Shown here: piece after piece, positions 10,501 to 25,500 of the stretch | Position numbering within the stretch: the stretch's first letter is position 1 | Layout of the letters: each line of letters begins with the position of its first letter | Assembly (NCBI GenBank): GCA_031841125.1 | Contig: JAJSSI010000092.1 | Span: 1-64,000 of the forward strand | Reading direction: 5' to 3' | DNA: 64,000 nucleotides | From: Acanthococcus lagerstroemiae | Lineage: Eukaryota; Arthropoda; Insecta; Hemiptera; Eriococcidae | Translations under genes and position numbers: made by a program | The notes under the pieces: generated by a model | Told to the model about the DNA's origin: nothing | What the model saw: only the letters and a program-made list of their open reading frames with translations | Database searches by the model: none

Positions 10501-13500
10501 AATTTTCAAAATTTGAGAAAATCAAAAATTTCGAATTCATGAGTGTTTCTTACTCAATTTTTCACGCTGAGTTCGAATTCGCTGTTGCAATTTGGCGGCG
10601 ACCCTCCGTTCCCGAGATACCCTCGAAAAAGTTGGAAAAATTGATCAATTTGGGTCAAAAAATGACTCTAGCTCAATTTTGACAACGGATTCGAATTCGT
10701 CTCGAAAAATTGACTAACTAGCACCAGCCCCGACGCCGTAGCTCTCCGAAAATTTTTTCGCCCCAAAAAATGCATGATGTATAGTATGGAGAAATTTTCA
10801 AAATTTGAGAAAATCAAAAATTTCGAATTCATGAGTGTTTCTTACTCAATTTTTCACGCTGAGTTCGAATTCGCTGTTGCAATTTGGCGGCGACCCTCCG
10901 TTCCCGAGATACCCTCGAAAAAGTTGGAAAAATTGATCAATTTGGGTCAAAAAATGACTCTAGCTCAATTTTGACAACGGATTCGAATTCGTCTCGAAAA
11001 ATTGACTAACTAGCACCAGCCCCGACGCCGTAGCTCTCCGAAAATTTTTTCGCCCCAAAAAATGCATGATGTATAGTATGGAGAAATTTTCAAAATTTGA
11101 GAAAATCAAAAATTTCGAATTCATGAGTGTTTCTTACTCAATTTTTCACGCTGAGTTCGAATTCGCTGTTGCAATTTGGCGGCGACCCTCCGTTCCCGAG
11201 ATACCCTCGAAAAAGTTGGAAAAATTGATCAATTTGGGTCAAAAAATGACTCTAGCTCAATTTTGACAACGGATTCGAATTCGTCTCGAAAAATTGACTA
11301 ACTAGCACCAGCCCCGACGCCGTAGCTCTCCGAAAATTTTTTCGCCCCAAAAAATGCATGATGTATAGTATGGAGAAATTTTCAAAATTTGAGAAAATCA
11401 AAAATTTCGAATTCATGAGTGTTTCTTACTCAATTTTTCACGCTGAGTTCGAATTCGCTGTTGCAATTTGGCGGCGACCCTCCGTTCCCGAGATACCCTC
11501 GAAAAAGTTGGAAAAATTGATCAATTTGGGTCAAAAAATGACTCTAGCTCAATTTTGACAACGGATTCGAATTCGTCTCGAAAAATTGACTAACTAGCAC
11601 CAGCCCCGACGCCGTAGCTCTCCGAAAATTTTTTCGCCCCAAAAAATGCATGATGTATAGTATGGAGAAATTTTCAAAATTTGAGAAAATCAAAAATTTC
11701 GAATTCATGAGTGTTTCTTACTCAATTTTTCACGCTGAGTTCGAATTCGCTGTTGCAATTTGGCGGCGACCCTCCGTTCCCGAGATACCCTCGAAAAAGT
11801 TGGAAAAATTGATCAATTTGGGTCAAAAAATGACTCTAGCTCAATTTTGACAACGGATTCGAATTCGTCTCGAAAAATTGACTAACTAGCACCAGCCCCG
11901 ACGCCGTAGCTCTCCGAAAATTTTTTCGCCCCAAAAAATGCATGATGTATAGTATGGAGAAATTTTCAAAATTTGAGAAAATCAAAAATTTCGAATTCAT
12001 GAGTGTTTCTTACTCAATTTTTCACGCTGAGTTCGAATTCGCTGTTGCAATTTGGCGGCGACCCTCCGTTCCCGAGATACCCTCGAAAAAGTTGGAAAAA
12101 TTGATCAATTTGGGTCAAAAAATGACTCTAGCTCAATTTTGACAACGGATTCGAATTCGTCTCGAAAAATTGACTAACTAGCACCAGCCCCGACGCCGTA
12201 GCTCTCCGAAAATTTTTTCGCCCCAAAAAATGCATGATGTATAGTATGGAGAAATTTTCAAAATTTGAGAAAATCAAAAATTTCGAATTCATGAGTGTTT
12301 CTTACTCAATTTTTCACGCTGAGTTCGAATTCGCTGTTGCAATTTGGCGGCGACCCTCCGTTCCCGAGATACCCTCGAAAAAGTTGGAAAAATTGATCAA
12401 TTTGGGTCAAAAAATGACTCTAGCTCAATTTTGACAACGGATTCGAATTCGTCTCGAAAAATTGACTAACTAGCACCAGCCCCGACGCCGTAGCTCTCCG
12501 AAAATTTTTTCGCCCCAAAAAATGCATGATGTATAGTATGGAGAAATTTTCAAAATTTGAGAAAATCAAAAATTTCGAATTCATGAGTGTTTCTTACTCA
12601 ATTTTTCACGCTGAGTTCGAATTCGCTGTTGCAATTTGGCGGCGACCCTCCGTTCCCGAGATACCCTCGAAAAAGTTGGAAAAATTGATCAATTTGGGTC
12701 AAAAAATGACTCTAGCTCAATTTTGACAACGGATTCGAATTCGTCTCGAAAAATTGACTAACTAGCACCAGCCCCGACGCCGTAGCTCTCCGAAAATTTT
12801 TTCGCCCCAAAAAATGCATGATGTATAGTATGGAGAAATTTTCAAAATTTGAGAAAATCAAAAATTTCGAATTCATGAGTGTTTCTTACTCAATTTTTCA
12901 CGCTGAGTTCGAATTCGCTGTTGCAATTTGGCGGCGACCCTCCGTTCCCGAGATACCCTCGAAAAAGTTGGAAAAATTGATCAATTTGGGTCAAAAAATG
13001 ACTCTAGCTCAATTTTGACAACGGATTCGAATTCGTCTCGAAAAATTGACTAACTAGCACCAGCCCCGACGCCGTAGCTCTCCGAAAATTTTTTCGCCCC
13101 AAAAAATGCATGATGTATAGTATGGAGAAATTTTCAAAATTTGAGAAAATCAAAAATTTCGAATTCATGAGTGTTTCTTACTCAATTTTTCACGCTGAGT
13201 TCGAATTCGCTGTTGCAATTTGGCGGCGACCCTCCGTTCCCGAGATACCCTCGAAAAAGTTGGAAAAATTGATCAATTTGGGTCAAAAAATGACTCTAGC
13301 TCAATTTTGACAACGGATTCGAATTCGTCTCGAAAAATTGACTAACTAGCACCAGCCCCGACGCCGTAGCTCTCCGAAAATTTTTTCGCCCCAAAAAATG
13401 CATGATGTATAGTATGGAGAAATTTTCAAAATTTGAGAAAATCAAAAATTTCGAATTCATGAGTGTTTCTTACTCAATTTTTCACGCTGAGTTCGAATTC

Positions 13501-16500
13501 GCTGTTGCAATTTGGCGGCGACCCTCCGTTCCCGAGATACCCTCGAAAAAGTTGGAAAAATTGATCAATTTGGGTCAAAAAATGACTCTAGCTCAATTTT
13601 GACAACGGATTCGAATTCGTCTCGAAAAATTGACTAACTAGCACCAGCCCCGACGCCGTAGCTCTCCGAAAATTTTTTCGCCCCAAAAAATGCATGATGT
13701 ATAGTATGGAGAAATTTTCAAAATTTGAGAAAATCAAAAATTTCGAATTCATGAGTGTTTCTTACTCAATTTTTCACGCTGAGTTCGAATTCGCTGTTGC
13801 AATTTGGCGGCGACCCTCCGTTCCCGAGATACCCTCGAAAAAGTTGGAAAAATTGATCAATTTGGGTCAAAAAATGACTCTAGCTCAATTTTGACAACGG
13901 ATTCGAATTCGTCTCGAAAAATTGACTAACTAGCACCAGCCCCGACGCCGTAGCTCTCCGAAAATTTTTTCGCCCCAAAAAATGCATGATGTATAGTATG
14001 GAGAAATTTTCAAAATTTGAGAAAATCAAAAATTTCGAATTCATGAGTGTTTCTTACTCAATTTTTCACGCTGAGTTCGAATTCGCTGTTGCAATTTGGC
14101 GGCGACCCTCCGTTCCCGAGATACCCTCGAAAAAGTTGGAAAAATTGATCAATTTGGGTCAAAAAATGACTCTAGCTCAATTTTGACAACGGATTCGAAT
14201 TCGTCTCGAAAAATTGACTAACTAGCACCAGCCCCGACGCCGTAGCTCTCCGAAAATTTTTTCGCCCCAAAAAATGCATGATGTATAGTATGGAGAAATT
14301 TTCAAAATTTGAGAAAATCAAAAATTTCGAATTCATGAGTGTTTCTTACTCAATTTTTCACGCTGAGTTCGAATTCGCTGTTGCAATTTGGCGGCGACCC
14401 TCCGTTCCCGAGATACCCTCGAAAAAGTTGGAAAAATTGATCAATTTGGGTCAAAAAATGACTCTAGCTCAATTTTGACAACGGATTCGAATTCGTCTCG
14501 AAAAATTGACTAACTAGCACCAGCCCCGACGCCGTAGCTCTCCGAAAATTTTTTCGCCCCAAAAAATGCATGATGTATAGTATGGAGAAATTTTCAAAAT
14601 TTGAGAAAATCAAAAATTTCGAATTCATGAGTGTTTCTTACTCAATTTTTCACGCTGAGTTCGAATTCGCTGTTGCAATTTGGCGGCGACCCTCCGTTCC
14701 CGAGATACCCTCGAAAAAGTTGGAAAAATTGATCAATTTGGGTCAAAAAATGACTCTAGCTCAATTTTGACAACGGATTCGAATTCGTCTCGAAAAATTG
14801 ACTAACTAGCACCAGCCCCGACGCCGTAGCTCTCCGAAAATTTTTTCGCCCCAAAAAATGCATGATGTATAGTATGGAGAAATTTTCAAAATTTGAGAAA
14901 ATCAAAAATTTCGAATTCATGAGTGTTTCTTACTCAATTTTTCACGCTGAGTTCGAATTCGCTGTTGCAATTTGGCGGCGACCCTCCGTTCCCGAGATAC
15001 CCTCGAAAAAGTTGGAAAAATTGATCAATTTGGGTCAAAAAATGACTCTAGCTCAATTTTGACAACGGATTCGAATTCGTCTCGAAAAATTGACTAACTA
15101 GCACCAGCCCCGACGCCGTAGCTCTCCGAAAATTTTTTCGCCCCAAAAAATGCATGATGTATAGTATGGAGAAATTTTCAAAATTTGAGAAAATCAAAAA
15201 TTTCGAATTCATGAGTGTTTCTTACTCAATTTTTCACGCTGAGTTCGAATTCGCTGTTGCAATTTGGCGGCGACCCTCCGTTCCCGAGATACCCTCGAAA
15301 AAGTTGGAAAAATTGATCAATTTGGGTCAAAAAATGACTCTAGCTCAATTTTGACAACGGATTCGAATTCGTCTCGAAAAATTGACTAACTAGCACCAGC
15401 CCCGACGCCGTAGCTCTCCGAAAATTTTTTCGCCCCAAAAAATGCATGATGTATAGTATGGAGAAATTTTCAAAATTTGAGAAAATCAAAAATTTCGAAT
15501 TCATGAGTGTTTCTTACTCAATTTTTCACGCTGAGTTCGAATTCGCTGTTGCAATTTGGCGGCGACCCTCCGTTCCCGAGATACCCTCGAAAAAGTTGGA
15601 AAAATTGATCAATTTGGGTCAAAAAATGACTCTAGCTCAATTTTGACAACGGATTCGAATTCGTCTCGAAAAATTGACTAACTAGCACCAGCCCCGACGC
15701 CGTAGCTCTCCGAAAATTTTTTCGCCCCAAAAAATGCATGATGTATAGTATGGAGAAATTTTCAAAATTTGAGAAAATCAAAAATTTCGAATTCATGAGT
15801 GTTTCTTACTCAATTTTTCACGCTGAGTTCGAATTCGCTGTTGCAATTTGGCGGCGACCCTCCGTTCCCGAGATACCCTCGAAAAAGTTGGAAAAATTGA
15901 TCAATTTGGGTCAAAAAATGACTCTAGCTCAATTTTGACAACGGATTCGAATTCGTCTCGAAAAATTGACTAACTAGCACCAGCCCCGACGCCGTAGCTC
16001 TCCGAAAATTTTTTCGCCCCAAAAAATGCATGATGTATAGTATGGAGAAATTTTCAAAATTTGAGAAAATCAAAAATTTCGAATTCATGAGTGTTTCTTA
16101 CTCAATTTTTCACGCTGAGTTCGAATTCGCTGTTGCAATTTGGCGGCGACCCTCCGTTCCCGAGATACCCTCGAAAAAGTTGGAAAAATTGATCAATTTG
16201 GGTCAAAAAATGACTCTAGCTCAATTTTGACAACGGATTCGAATTCGTCTCGAAAAATTGACTAACTAGCACCAGCCCCGACGCCGTAGCTCTCCGAAAA
16301 TTTTTTCGCCCCAAAAAATGCATGATGTATAGTATGGAGAAATTTTCAAAATTTGAGAAAATCAAAAATTTCGAATTCATGAGTGTTTCTTACTCAATTT
16401 TTCACGCTGAGTTCGAATTCGCTGTTGCAATTTGGCGGCGACCCTCCGTTCCCGAGATACCCTCGAAAAAGTTGGAAAAATTGATCAATTTGGGTCAAAA

Positions 16501-19500
16501 AATGACTCTAGCTCAATTTTGACAACGGATTCGAATTCGTCTCGAAAAATTGACTAACTAGCACCAGCCCCGACGCCGTAGCTCTCCGAAAATTTTTTCG
16601 CCCCAAAAAATGCATGATGTATAGTATGGAGAAATTTTCAAAATTTGAGAAAATCAAAAATTTCGAATTCATGAGTGTTTCTTACTCAATTTTTCACGCT
16701 GAGTTCGAATTCGCTGTTGCAATTTGGCGGCGACCCTCCGTTCCCGAGATACCCTCGAAAAAGTTGGAAAAATTGATCAATTTGGGTCAAAAAATGACTC
16801 TAGCTCAATTTTGACAACGGATTCGAATTCGTCTCGAAAAATTGACTAACTAGCACCAGCCCCGACGCCGTAGCTCTCCGAAAATTTTTTCGCCCCAAAA
16901 AATGCATGATGTATAGTATGGAGAAATTTTCAAAATTTGAGAAAATCAAAAATTTCGAATTCATGAGTGTTTCTTACTCAATTTTTCACGCTGAGTTCGA
17001 ATTCGCTGTTGCAATTTGGCGGCGACCCTCCGTTCCCGAGATACCCTCGAAAAAGTTGGAAAAATTGATCAATTTGGGTCAAAAAATGACTCTAGCTCAA
17101 TTTTGACAACGGATTCGAATTCGTCTCGAAAAATTGACTAACTAGCACCAGCCCCGACGCCGTAGCTCTCCGAAAATTTTTTCGCCCCAAAAAATGCATG
17201 ATGTATAGTATGGAGAAATTTTCAAAATTTGAGAAAATCAAAAATTTCGAATTCATGAGTGTTTCTTACTCAATTTTTCACGCTGAGTTCGAATTCGCTG
17301 TTGCAATTTGGCGGCGACCCTCCGTTCCCGAGATACCCTCGAAAAAGTTGGAAAAATTGATCAATTTGGGTCAAAAAATGACTCTAGCTCAATTTTGACA
17401 ACGGATTCGAATTCGTCTCGAAAAATTGACTAACTAGCACCAGCCCCGACGCCGTAGCTCTCCGAAAATTTTTTCGCCCCAAAAAATGCATGATGTATAG
17501 TATGGAGAAATTTTCAAAATTTGAGAAAATCAAAAATTTCGAATTCATGAGTGTTTCTTACTCAATTTTTCACGCTGAGTTCGAATTCGCTGTTGCAATT
17601 TGGCGGCGACCCTCCGTTCCCGAGATACCCTCGAAAAAGTTGGAAAAATTGATCAATTTGGGTCAAAAAATGACTCTAGCTCAATTTTGACAACGGATTC
17701 GAATTCGTCTCGAAAAATTGACTAACTAGCACCAGCCCCGACGCCGTAGCTCTCCGAAAATTTTTTCGCCCCAAAAAATGCATGATGTATAGTATGGAGA
17801 AATTTTCAAAATTTGAGAAAATCAAAAATTTCGAATTCATGAGTGTTTCTTACTCAATTTTTCACGCTGAGTTCGAATTCGCTGTTGCAATTTGGCGGCG
17901 ACCCTCCGTTCCCGAGATACCCTCGAAAAAGTTGGAAAAATTGATCAATTTGGGTCAAAAAATGACTCTAGCTCAATTTTGACAACGGATTCGAATTCGT
18001 CTCGAAAAATTGACTAACTAGCACCAGCCCCGACGCCGTAGCTCTCCGAAAATTTTTTCGCCCCAAAAAATGCATGATGTATAGTATGGAGAAATTTTCA
18101 AAATTTGAGAAAATCAAAAATTTCGAATTCATGAGTGTTTCTTACTCAATTTTTCACGCTGAGTTCGAATTCGCTGTTGCAATTTGGCGGCGACCCTCCG
18201 TTCCCGAGATACCCTCGAAAAAGTTGGAAAAATTGATCAATTTGGGTCAAAAAATGACTCTAGCTCAATTTTGACAACGGATTCGAATTCGTCTCGAAAA
18301 ATTGACTAACTAGCACCAGCCCCGACGCCGTAGCTCTCCGAAAATTTTTTCGCCCCAAAAAATGCATGATGTATAGTATGGAGAAATTTTCAAAATTTGA
18401 GAAAATCAAAAATTTCGAATTCATGAGTGTTTCTTACTCAATTTTTCACGCTGAGTTCGAATTCGCTGTTGCAATTTGGCGGCGACCCTCCGTTCCCGAG
18501 ATACCCTCGAAAAAGTTGGAAAAATTGATCAATTTGGGTCAAAAAATGACTCTAGCTCAATTTTGACAACGGATTCGAATTCGTCTCGAAAAATTGACTA
18601 ACTAGCACCAGCCCCGACGCCGTAGCTCTCCGAAAATTTTTTCGCCCCAAAAAATGCATGATGTATAGTATGGAGAAATTTTCAAAATTTGAGAAAATCA
18701 AAAATTTCGAATTCATGAGTGTTTCTTACTCAATTTTTCACGCTGAGTTCGAATTCGCTGTTGCAATTTGGCGGCGACCCTCCGTTCCCGAGATACCCTC
18801 GAAAAAGTTGGAAAAATTGATCAATTTGGGTCAAAAAATGACTCTAGCTCAATTTTGACAACGGATTCGAATTCGTCTCGAAAAATTGACTAACTAGCAC
18901 CAGCCCCGACGCCGTAGCTCTCCGAAAATTTTTTCGCCCCAAAAAATGCATGATGTATAGTATGGAGAAATTTTCAAAATTTGAGAAAATCAAAAATTTC
19001 GAATTCATGAGTGTTTCTTACTCAATTTTTCACGCTGAGTTCGAATTCGCTGTTGCAATTTGGCGGCGACCCTCCGTTCCCGAGATACCCTCGAAAAAGT
19101 TGGAAAAATTGATCAATTTGGGTCAAAAAATGACTCTAGCTCAATTTTGACAACGGATTCGAATTCGTCTCGAAAAATTGACTAACTAGCACCAGCCCCG
19201 ACGCCGTAGCTCTCCGAAAATTTTTTCGCCCCAAAAAATGCATGATGTATAGTATGGAGAAATTTTCAAAATTTGAGAAAATCAAAAATTTCGAATTCAT
19301 GAGTGTTTCTTACTCAATTTTTCACGCTGAGTTCGAATTCGCTGTTGCAATTTGGCGGCGACCCTCCGTTCCCGAGATACCCTCGAAAAAGTTGGAAAAA
19401 TTGATCAATTTGGGTCAAAAAATGACTCTAGCTCAATTTTGACAACGGATTCGAATTCGTCTCGAAAAATTGACTAACTAGCACCAGCCCCGACGCCGTA

Positions 19501-22500
19501 GCTCTCCGAAAATTTTTTCGCCCCAAAAAATGCATGATGTATAGTATGGAGAAATTTTCAAAATTTGAGAAAATCAAAAATTTCGAATTCATGAGTGTTT
19601 CTTACTCAATTTTTCACGCTGAGTTCGAATTCGCTGTTGCAATTTGGCGGCGACCCTCCGTTCCCGAGATACCCTCGAAAAAGTTGGAAAAATTGATCAA
19701 TTTGGGTCAAAAAATGACTCTAGCTCAATTTTGACAACGGATTCGAATTCGTCTCGAAAAATTGACTAACTAGCACCAGCCCCGACGCCGTAGCTCTCCG
19801 AAAATTTTTTCGCCCCAAAAAATGCATGATGTATAGTATGGAGAAATTTTCAAAATTTGAGAAAATCAAAAATTTCGAATTCATGAGTGTTTCTTACTCA
19901 ATTTTTCACGCTGAGTTCGAATTCGCTGTTGCAATTTGGCGGCGACCCTCCGTTCCCGAGATACCCTCGAAAAAGTTGGAAAAATTGATCAATTTGGGTC
20001 AAAAAATGACTCTAGCTCAATTTTGACAACGGATTCGAATTCGTCTCGAAAAATTGACTAACTAGCACCAGCCCCGACGCCGTAGCTCTCCGAAAATTTT
20101 TTCGCCCCAAAAAATGCATGATGTATAGTATGGAGAAATTTTCAAAATTTGAGAAAATCAAAAATTTCGAATTCATGAGTGTTTCTTACTCAATTTTTCA
20201 CGCTGAGTTCGAATTCGCTGTTGCAATTTGGCGGCGACCCTCCGTTCCCGAGATACCCTCGAAAAAGTTGGAAAAATTGATCAATTTGGGTCAAAAAATG
20301 ACTCTAGCTCAATTTTGACAACGGATTCGAATTCGTCTCGAAAAATTGACTAACTAGCACCAGCCCCGACGCCGTAGCTCTCCGAAAATTTTTTCGCCCC
20401 AAAAAATGCATGATGTATAGTATGGAGAAATTTTCAAAATTTGAGAAAATCAAAAATTTCGAATTCATGAGTGTTTCTTACTCAATTTTTCACGCTGAGT
20501 TCGAATTCGCTGTTGCAATTTGGCGGCGACCCTCCGTTCCCGAGATACCCTCGAAAAAGTTGGAAAAATTGATCAATTTGGGTCAAAAAATGACTCTAGC
20601 TCAATTTTGACAACGGATTCGAATTCGTCTCGAAAAATTGACTAACTAGCACCAGCCCCGACGCCGTAGCTCTCCGAAAATTTTTTCGCCCCAAAAAATG
20701 CATGATGTATAGTATGGAGAAATTTTCAAAATTTGAGAAAATCAAAAATTTCGAATTCATGAGTGTTTCTTACTCAATTTTTCACGCTGAGTTCGAATTC
20801 GCTGTTGCAATTTGGCGGCGACCCTCCGTTCCCGAGATACCCTCGAAAAAGTTGGAAAAATTGATCAATTTGGGTCAAAAAATGACTCTAGCTCAATTTT
20901 GACAACGGATTCGAATTCGTCTCGAAAAATTGACTAACTAGCACCAGCCCCGACGCCGTAGCTCTCCGAAAATTTTTTCGCCCCAAAAAATGCATGATGT
21001 ATAGTATGGAGAAATTTTCAAAATTTGAGAAAATCAAAAATTTCGAATTCATGAGTGTTTCTTACTCAATTTTTCACGCTGAGTTCGAATTCGCTGTTGC
21101 AATTTGGCGGCGACCCTCCGTTCCCGAGATACCCTCGAAAAAGTTGGAAAAATTGATCAATTTGGGTCAAAAAATGACTCTAGCTCAATTTTGACAACGG
21201 ATTCGAATTCGTCTCGAAAAATTGACTAACTAGCACCAGCCCCGACGCCGTAGCTCTCCGAAAATTTTTTCGCCCCAAAAAATGCATGATGTATAGTATG
21301 GAGAAATTTTCAAAATTTGAGAAAATCAAAAATTTCGAATTCATGAGTGTTTCTTACTCAATTTTTCACGCTGAGTTCGAATTCGCTGTTGCAATTTGGC
21401 GGCGACCCTCCGTTCCCGAGATACCCTCGAAAAAGTTGGAAAAATTGATCAATTTGGGTCAAAAAATGACTCTAGCTCAATTTTGACAACGGATTCGAAT
21501 TCGTCTCGAAAAATTGACTAACTAGCACCAGCCCCGACGCCGTAGCTCTCCGAAAATTTTTTCGCCCCAAAAAATGCATGATGTATAGTATGGAGAAATT
21601 TTCAAAATTTGAGAAAATCAAAAATTTCGAATTCATGAGTGTTTCTTACTCAATTTTTCACGCTGAGTTCGAATTCGCTGTTGCAATTTGGCGGCGACCC
21701 TCCGTTCCCGAGATACCCTCGAAAAAGTTGGAAAAATTGATCAATTTGGGTCAAAAAATGACTCTAGCTCAATTTTGACAACGGATTCGAATTCGTCTCG
21801 AAAAATTGACTAACTAGCACCAGCCCCGACGCCGTAGCTCTCCGAAAATTTTTTCGCCCCAAAAAATGCATGATGTATAGTATGGAGAAATTTTCAAAAT
21901 TTGAGAAAATCAAAAATTTCGAATTCATGAGTGTTTCTTACTCAATTTTTCACGCTGAGTTCGAATTCGCTGTTGCAATTTGGCGGCGACCCTCCGTTCC
22001 CGAGATACCCTCGAAAAAGTTGGAAAAATTGATCAATTTGGGTCAAAAAATGACTCTAGCTCAATTTTGACAACGGATTCGAATTCGTCTCGAAAAATTG
22101 ACTAACTAGCACCAGCCCCGACGCCGTAGCTCTCCGAAAATTTTTTCGCCCCAAAAAATGCATGATGTATAGTATGGAGAAATTTTCAAAATTTGAGAAA
22201 ATCAAAAATTTCGAATTCATGAGTGTTTCTTACTCAATTTTTCACGCTGAGTTCGAATTCGCTGTTGCAATTTGGCGGCGACCCTCCGTTCCCGAGATAC
22301 CCTCGAAAAAGTTGGAAAAATTGATCAATTTGGGTCAAAAAATGACTCTAGCTCAATTTTGACAACGGATTCGAATTCGTCTCGAAAAATTGACTAACTA
22401 GCACCAGCCCCGACGCCGTAGCTCTCCGAAAATTTTTTCGCCCCAAAAAATGCATGATGTATAGTATGGAGAAATTTTCAAAATTTGAGAAAATCAAAAA

Positions 22501-25500
22501 TTTCGAATTCATGAGTGTTTCTTACTCAATTTTTCACGCTGAGTTCGAATTCGCTGTTGCAATTTGGCGGCGACCCTCCGTTCCCGAGATACCCTCGAAA
22601 AAGTTGGAAAAATTGATCAATTTGGGTCAAAAAATGACTCTAGCTCAATTTTGACAACGGATTCGAATTCGTCTCGAAAAATTGACTAACTAGCACCAGC
22701 CCCGACGCCGTAGCTCTCCGAAAATTTTTTCGCCCCAAAAAATGCATGATGTATAGTATGGAGAAATTTTCAAAATTTGAGAAAATCAAAAATTTCGAAT
22801 TCATGAGTGTTTCTTACTCAATTTTTCACGCTGAGTTCGAATTCGCTGTTGCAATTTGGCGGCGACCCTCCGTTCCCGAGATACCCTCGAAAAAGTTGGA
22901 AAAATTGATCAATTTGGGTCAAAAAATGACTCTAGCTCAATTTTGACAACGGATTCGAATTCGTCTCGAAAAATTGACTAACTAGCACCAGCCCCGACGC
23001 CGTAGCTCTCCGAAAATTTTTTCGCCCCAAAAAATGCATGATGTATAGTATGGAGAAATTTTCAAAATTTGAGAAAATCAAAAATTTCGAATTCATGAGT
23101 GTTTCTTACTCAATTTTTCACGCTGAGTTCGAATTCGCTGTTGCAATTTGGCGGCGACCCTCCGTTCCCGAGATACCCTCGAAAAAGTTGGAAAAATTGA
23201 TCAATTTGGGTCAAAAAATGACTCTAGCTCAATTTTGACAACGGATTCGAATTCGTCTCGAAAAATTGACTAACTAGCACCAGCCCCGACGCCGTAGCTC
23301 TCCGAAAATTTTTTCGCCCCAAAAAATGCATGATGTATAGTATGGAGAAATTTTCAAAATTTGAGAAAATCAAAAATTTCGAATTCATGAGTGTTTCTTA
23401 CTCAATTTTTCACGCTGAGTTCGAATTCGCTGTTGCAATTTGGCGGCGACCCTCCGTTCCCGAGATACCCTCGAAAAAGTTGGAAAAATTGATCAATTTG
23501 GGTCAAAAAATGACTCTAGCTCAATTTTGACAACGGATTCGAATTCGTCTCGAAAAATTGACTAACTAGCACCAGCCCCGACGCCGTAGCTCTCCGAAAA
23601 TTTTTTCGCCCCAAAAAATGCATGATGTATAGTATGGAGAAATTTTCAAAATTTGAGAAAATCAAAAATTTCGAATTCATGAGTGTTTCTTACTCAATTT
23701 TTCACGCTGAGTTCGAATTCGCTGTTGCAATTTGGCGGCGACCCTCCGTTCCCGAGATACCCTCGAAAAAGTTGGAAAAATTGATCAATTTGGGTCAAAA
23801 AATGACTCTAGCTCAATTTTGACAACGGATTCGAATTCGTCTCGAAAAATTGACTAACTAGCACCAGCCCCGACGCCGTAGCTCTCCGAAAATTTTTTCG
23901 CCCCAAAAAATGCATGATGTATAGTATGGAGAAATTTTCAAAATTTGAGAAAATCAAAAATTTCGAATTCATGAGTGTTTCTTACTCAATTTTTCACGCT
24001 GAGTTCGAATTCGCTGTTGCAATTTGGCGGCGACCCTCCGTTCCCGAGATACCCTCGAAAAAGTTGGAAAAATTGATCAATTTGGGTCAAAAAATGACTC
24101 TAGCTCAATTTTGACAACGGATTCGAATTCGTCTCGAAAAATTGACTAACTAGCACCAGCCCCGACGCCGTAGCTCTCCGAAAATTTTTTCGCCCCAAAA
24201 AATGCATGATGTATAGTATGGAGAAATTTTCAAAATTTGAGAAAATCAAAAATTTCGAATTCATGAGTGTTTCTTACTCAATTTTTCACGCTGAGTTCGA
24301 ATTCGCTGTTGCAATTTGGCGGCGACCCTCCGTTCCCGAGATACCCTCGAAAAAGTTGGAAAAATTGATCAATTTGGGTCAAAAAATGACTCTAGCTCAA
24401 TTTTGACAACGGATTCGAATTCGTCTCGAAAAATTGACTAACTAGCACCAGCCCCGACGCCGTAGCTCTCCGAAAATTTTTTCGCCCCAAAAAATGCATG
24501 ATGTATAGTATGGAGAAATTTTCAAAATTTGAGAAAATCAAAAATTTCGAATTCATGAGTGTTTCTTACTCAATTTTTCACGCTGAGTTCGAATTCGCTG
24601 TTGCAATTTGGCGGCGACCCTCCGTTCCCGAGATACCCTCGAAAAAGTTGGAAAAATTGATCAATTTGGGTCAAAAAATGACTCTAGCTCAATTTTGACA
24701 ACGGATTCGAATTCGTCTCGAAAAATTGACTAACTAGCACCAGCCCCGACGCCGTAGCTCTCCGAAAATTTTTTCGCCCCAAAAAATGCATGATGTATAG
24801 TATGGAGAAATTTTCAAAATTTGAGAAAATCAAAAATTTCGAATTCATGAGTGTTTCTTACTCAATTTTTCACGCTGAGTTCGAATTCGCTGTTGCAATT
24901 TGGCGGCGACCCTCCGTTCCCGAGATACCCTCGAAAAAGTTGGAAAAATTGATCAATTTGGGTCAAAAAATGACTCTAGCTCAATTTTGACAACGGATTC
25001 GAATTCGTCTCGAAAAATTGACTAACTAGCACCAGCCCCGACGCCGTAGCTCTCCGAAAATTTTTTCGCCCCAAAAAATGCATGATGTATAGTATGGAGA
25101 AATTTTCAAAATTTGAGAAAATCAAAAATTTCGAATTCATGAGTGTTTCTTACTCAATTTTTCACGCTGAGTTCGAATTCGCTGTTGCAATTTGGCGGCG
25201 ACCCTCCGTTCCCGAGATACCCTCGAAAAAGTTGGAAAAATTGATCAATTTGGGTCAAAAAATGACTCTAGCTCAATTTTGACAACGGATTCGAATTCGT
25301 CTCGAAAAATTGACTAACTAGCACCAGCCCCGACGCCGTAGCTCTCCGAAAATTTTTTCGCCCCAAAAAATGCATGATGTATAGTATGGAGAAATTTTCA
25401 AAATTTGAGAAAATCAAAAATTTCGAATTCATGAGTGTTTCTTACTCAATTTTTCACGCTGAGTTCGAATTCGCTGTTGCAATTTGGCGGCGACCCTCCG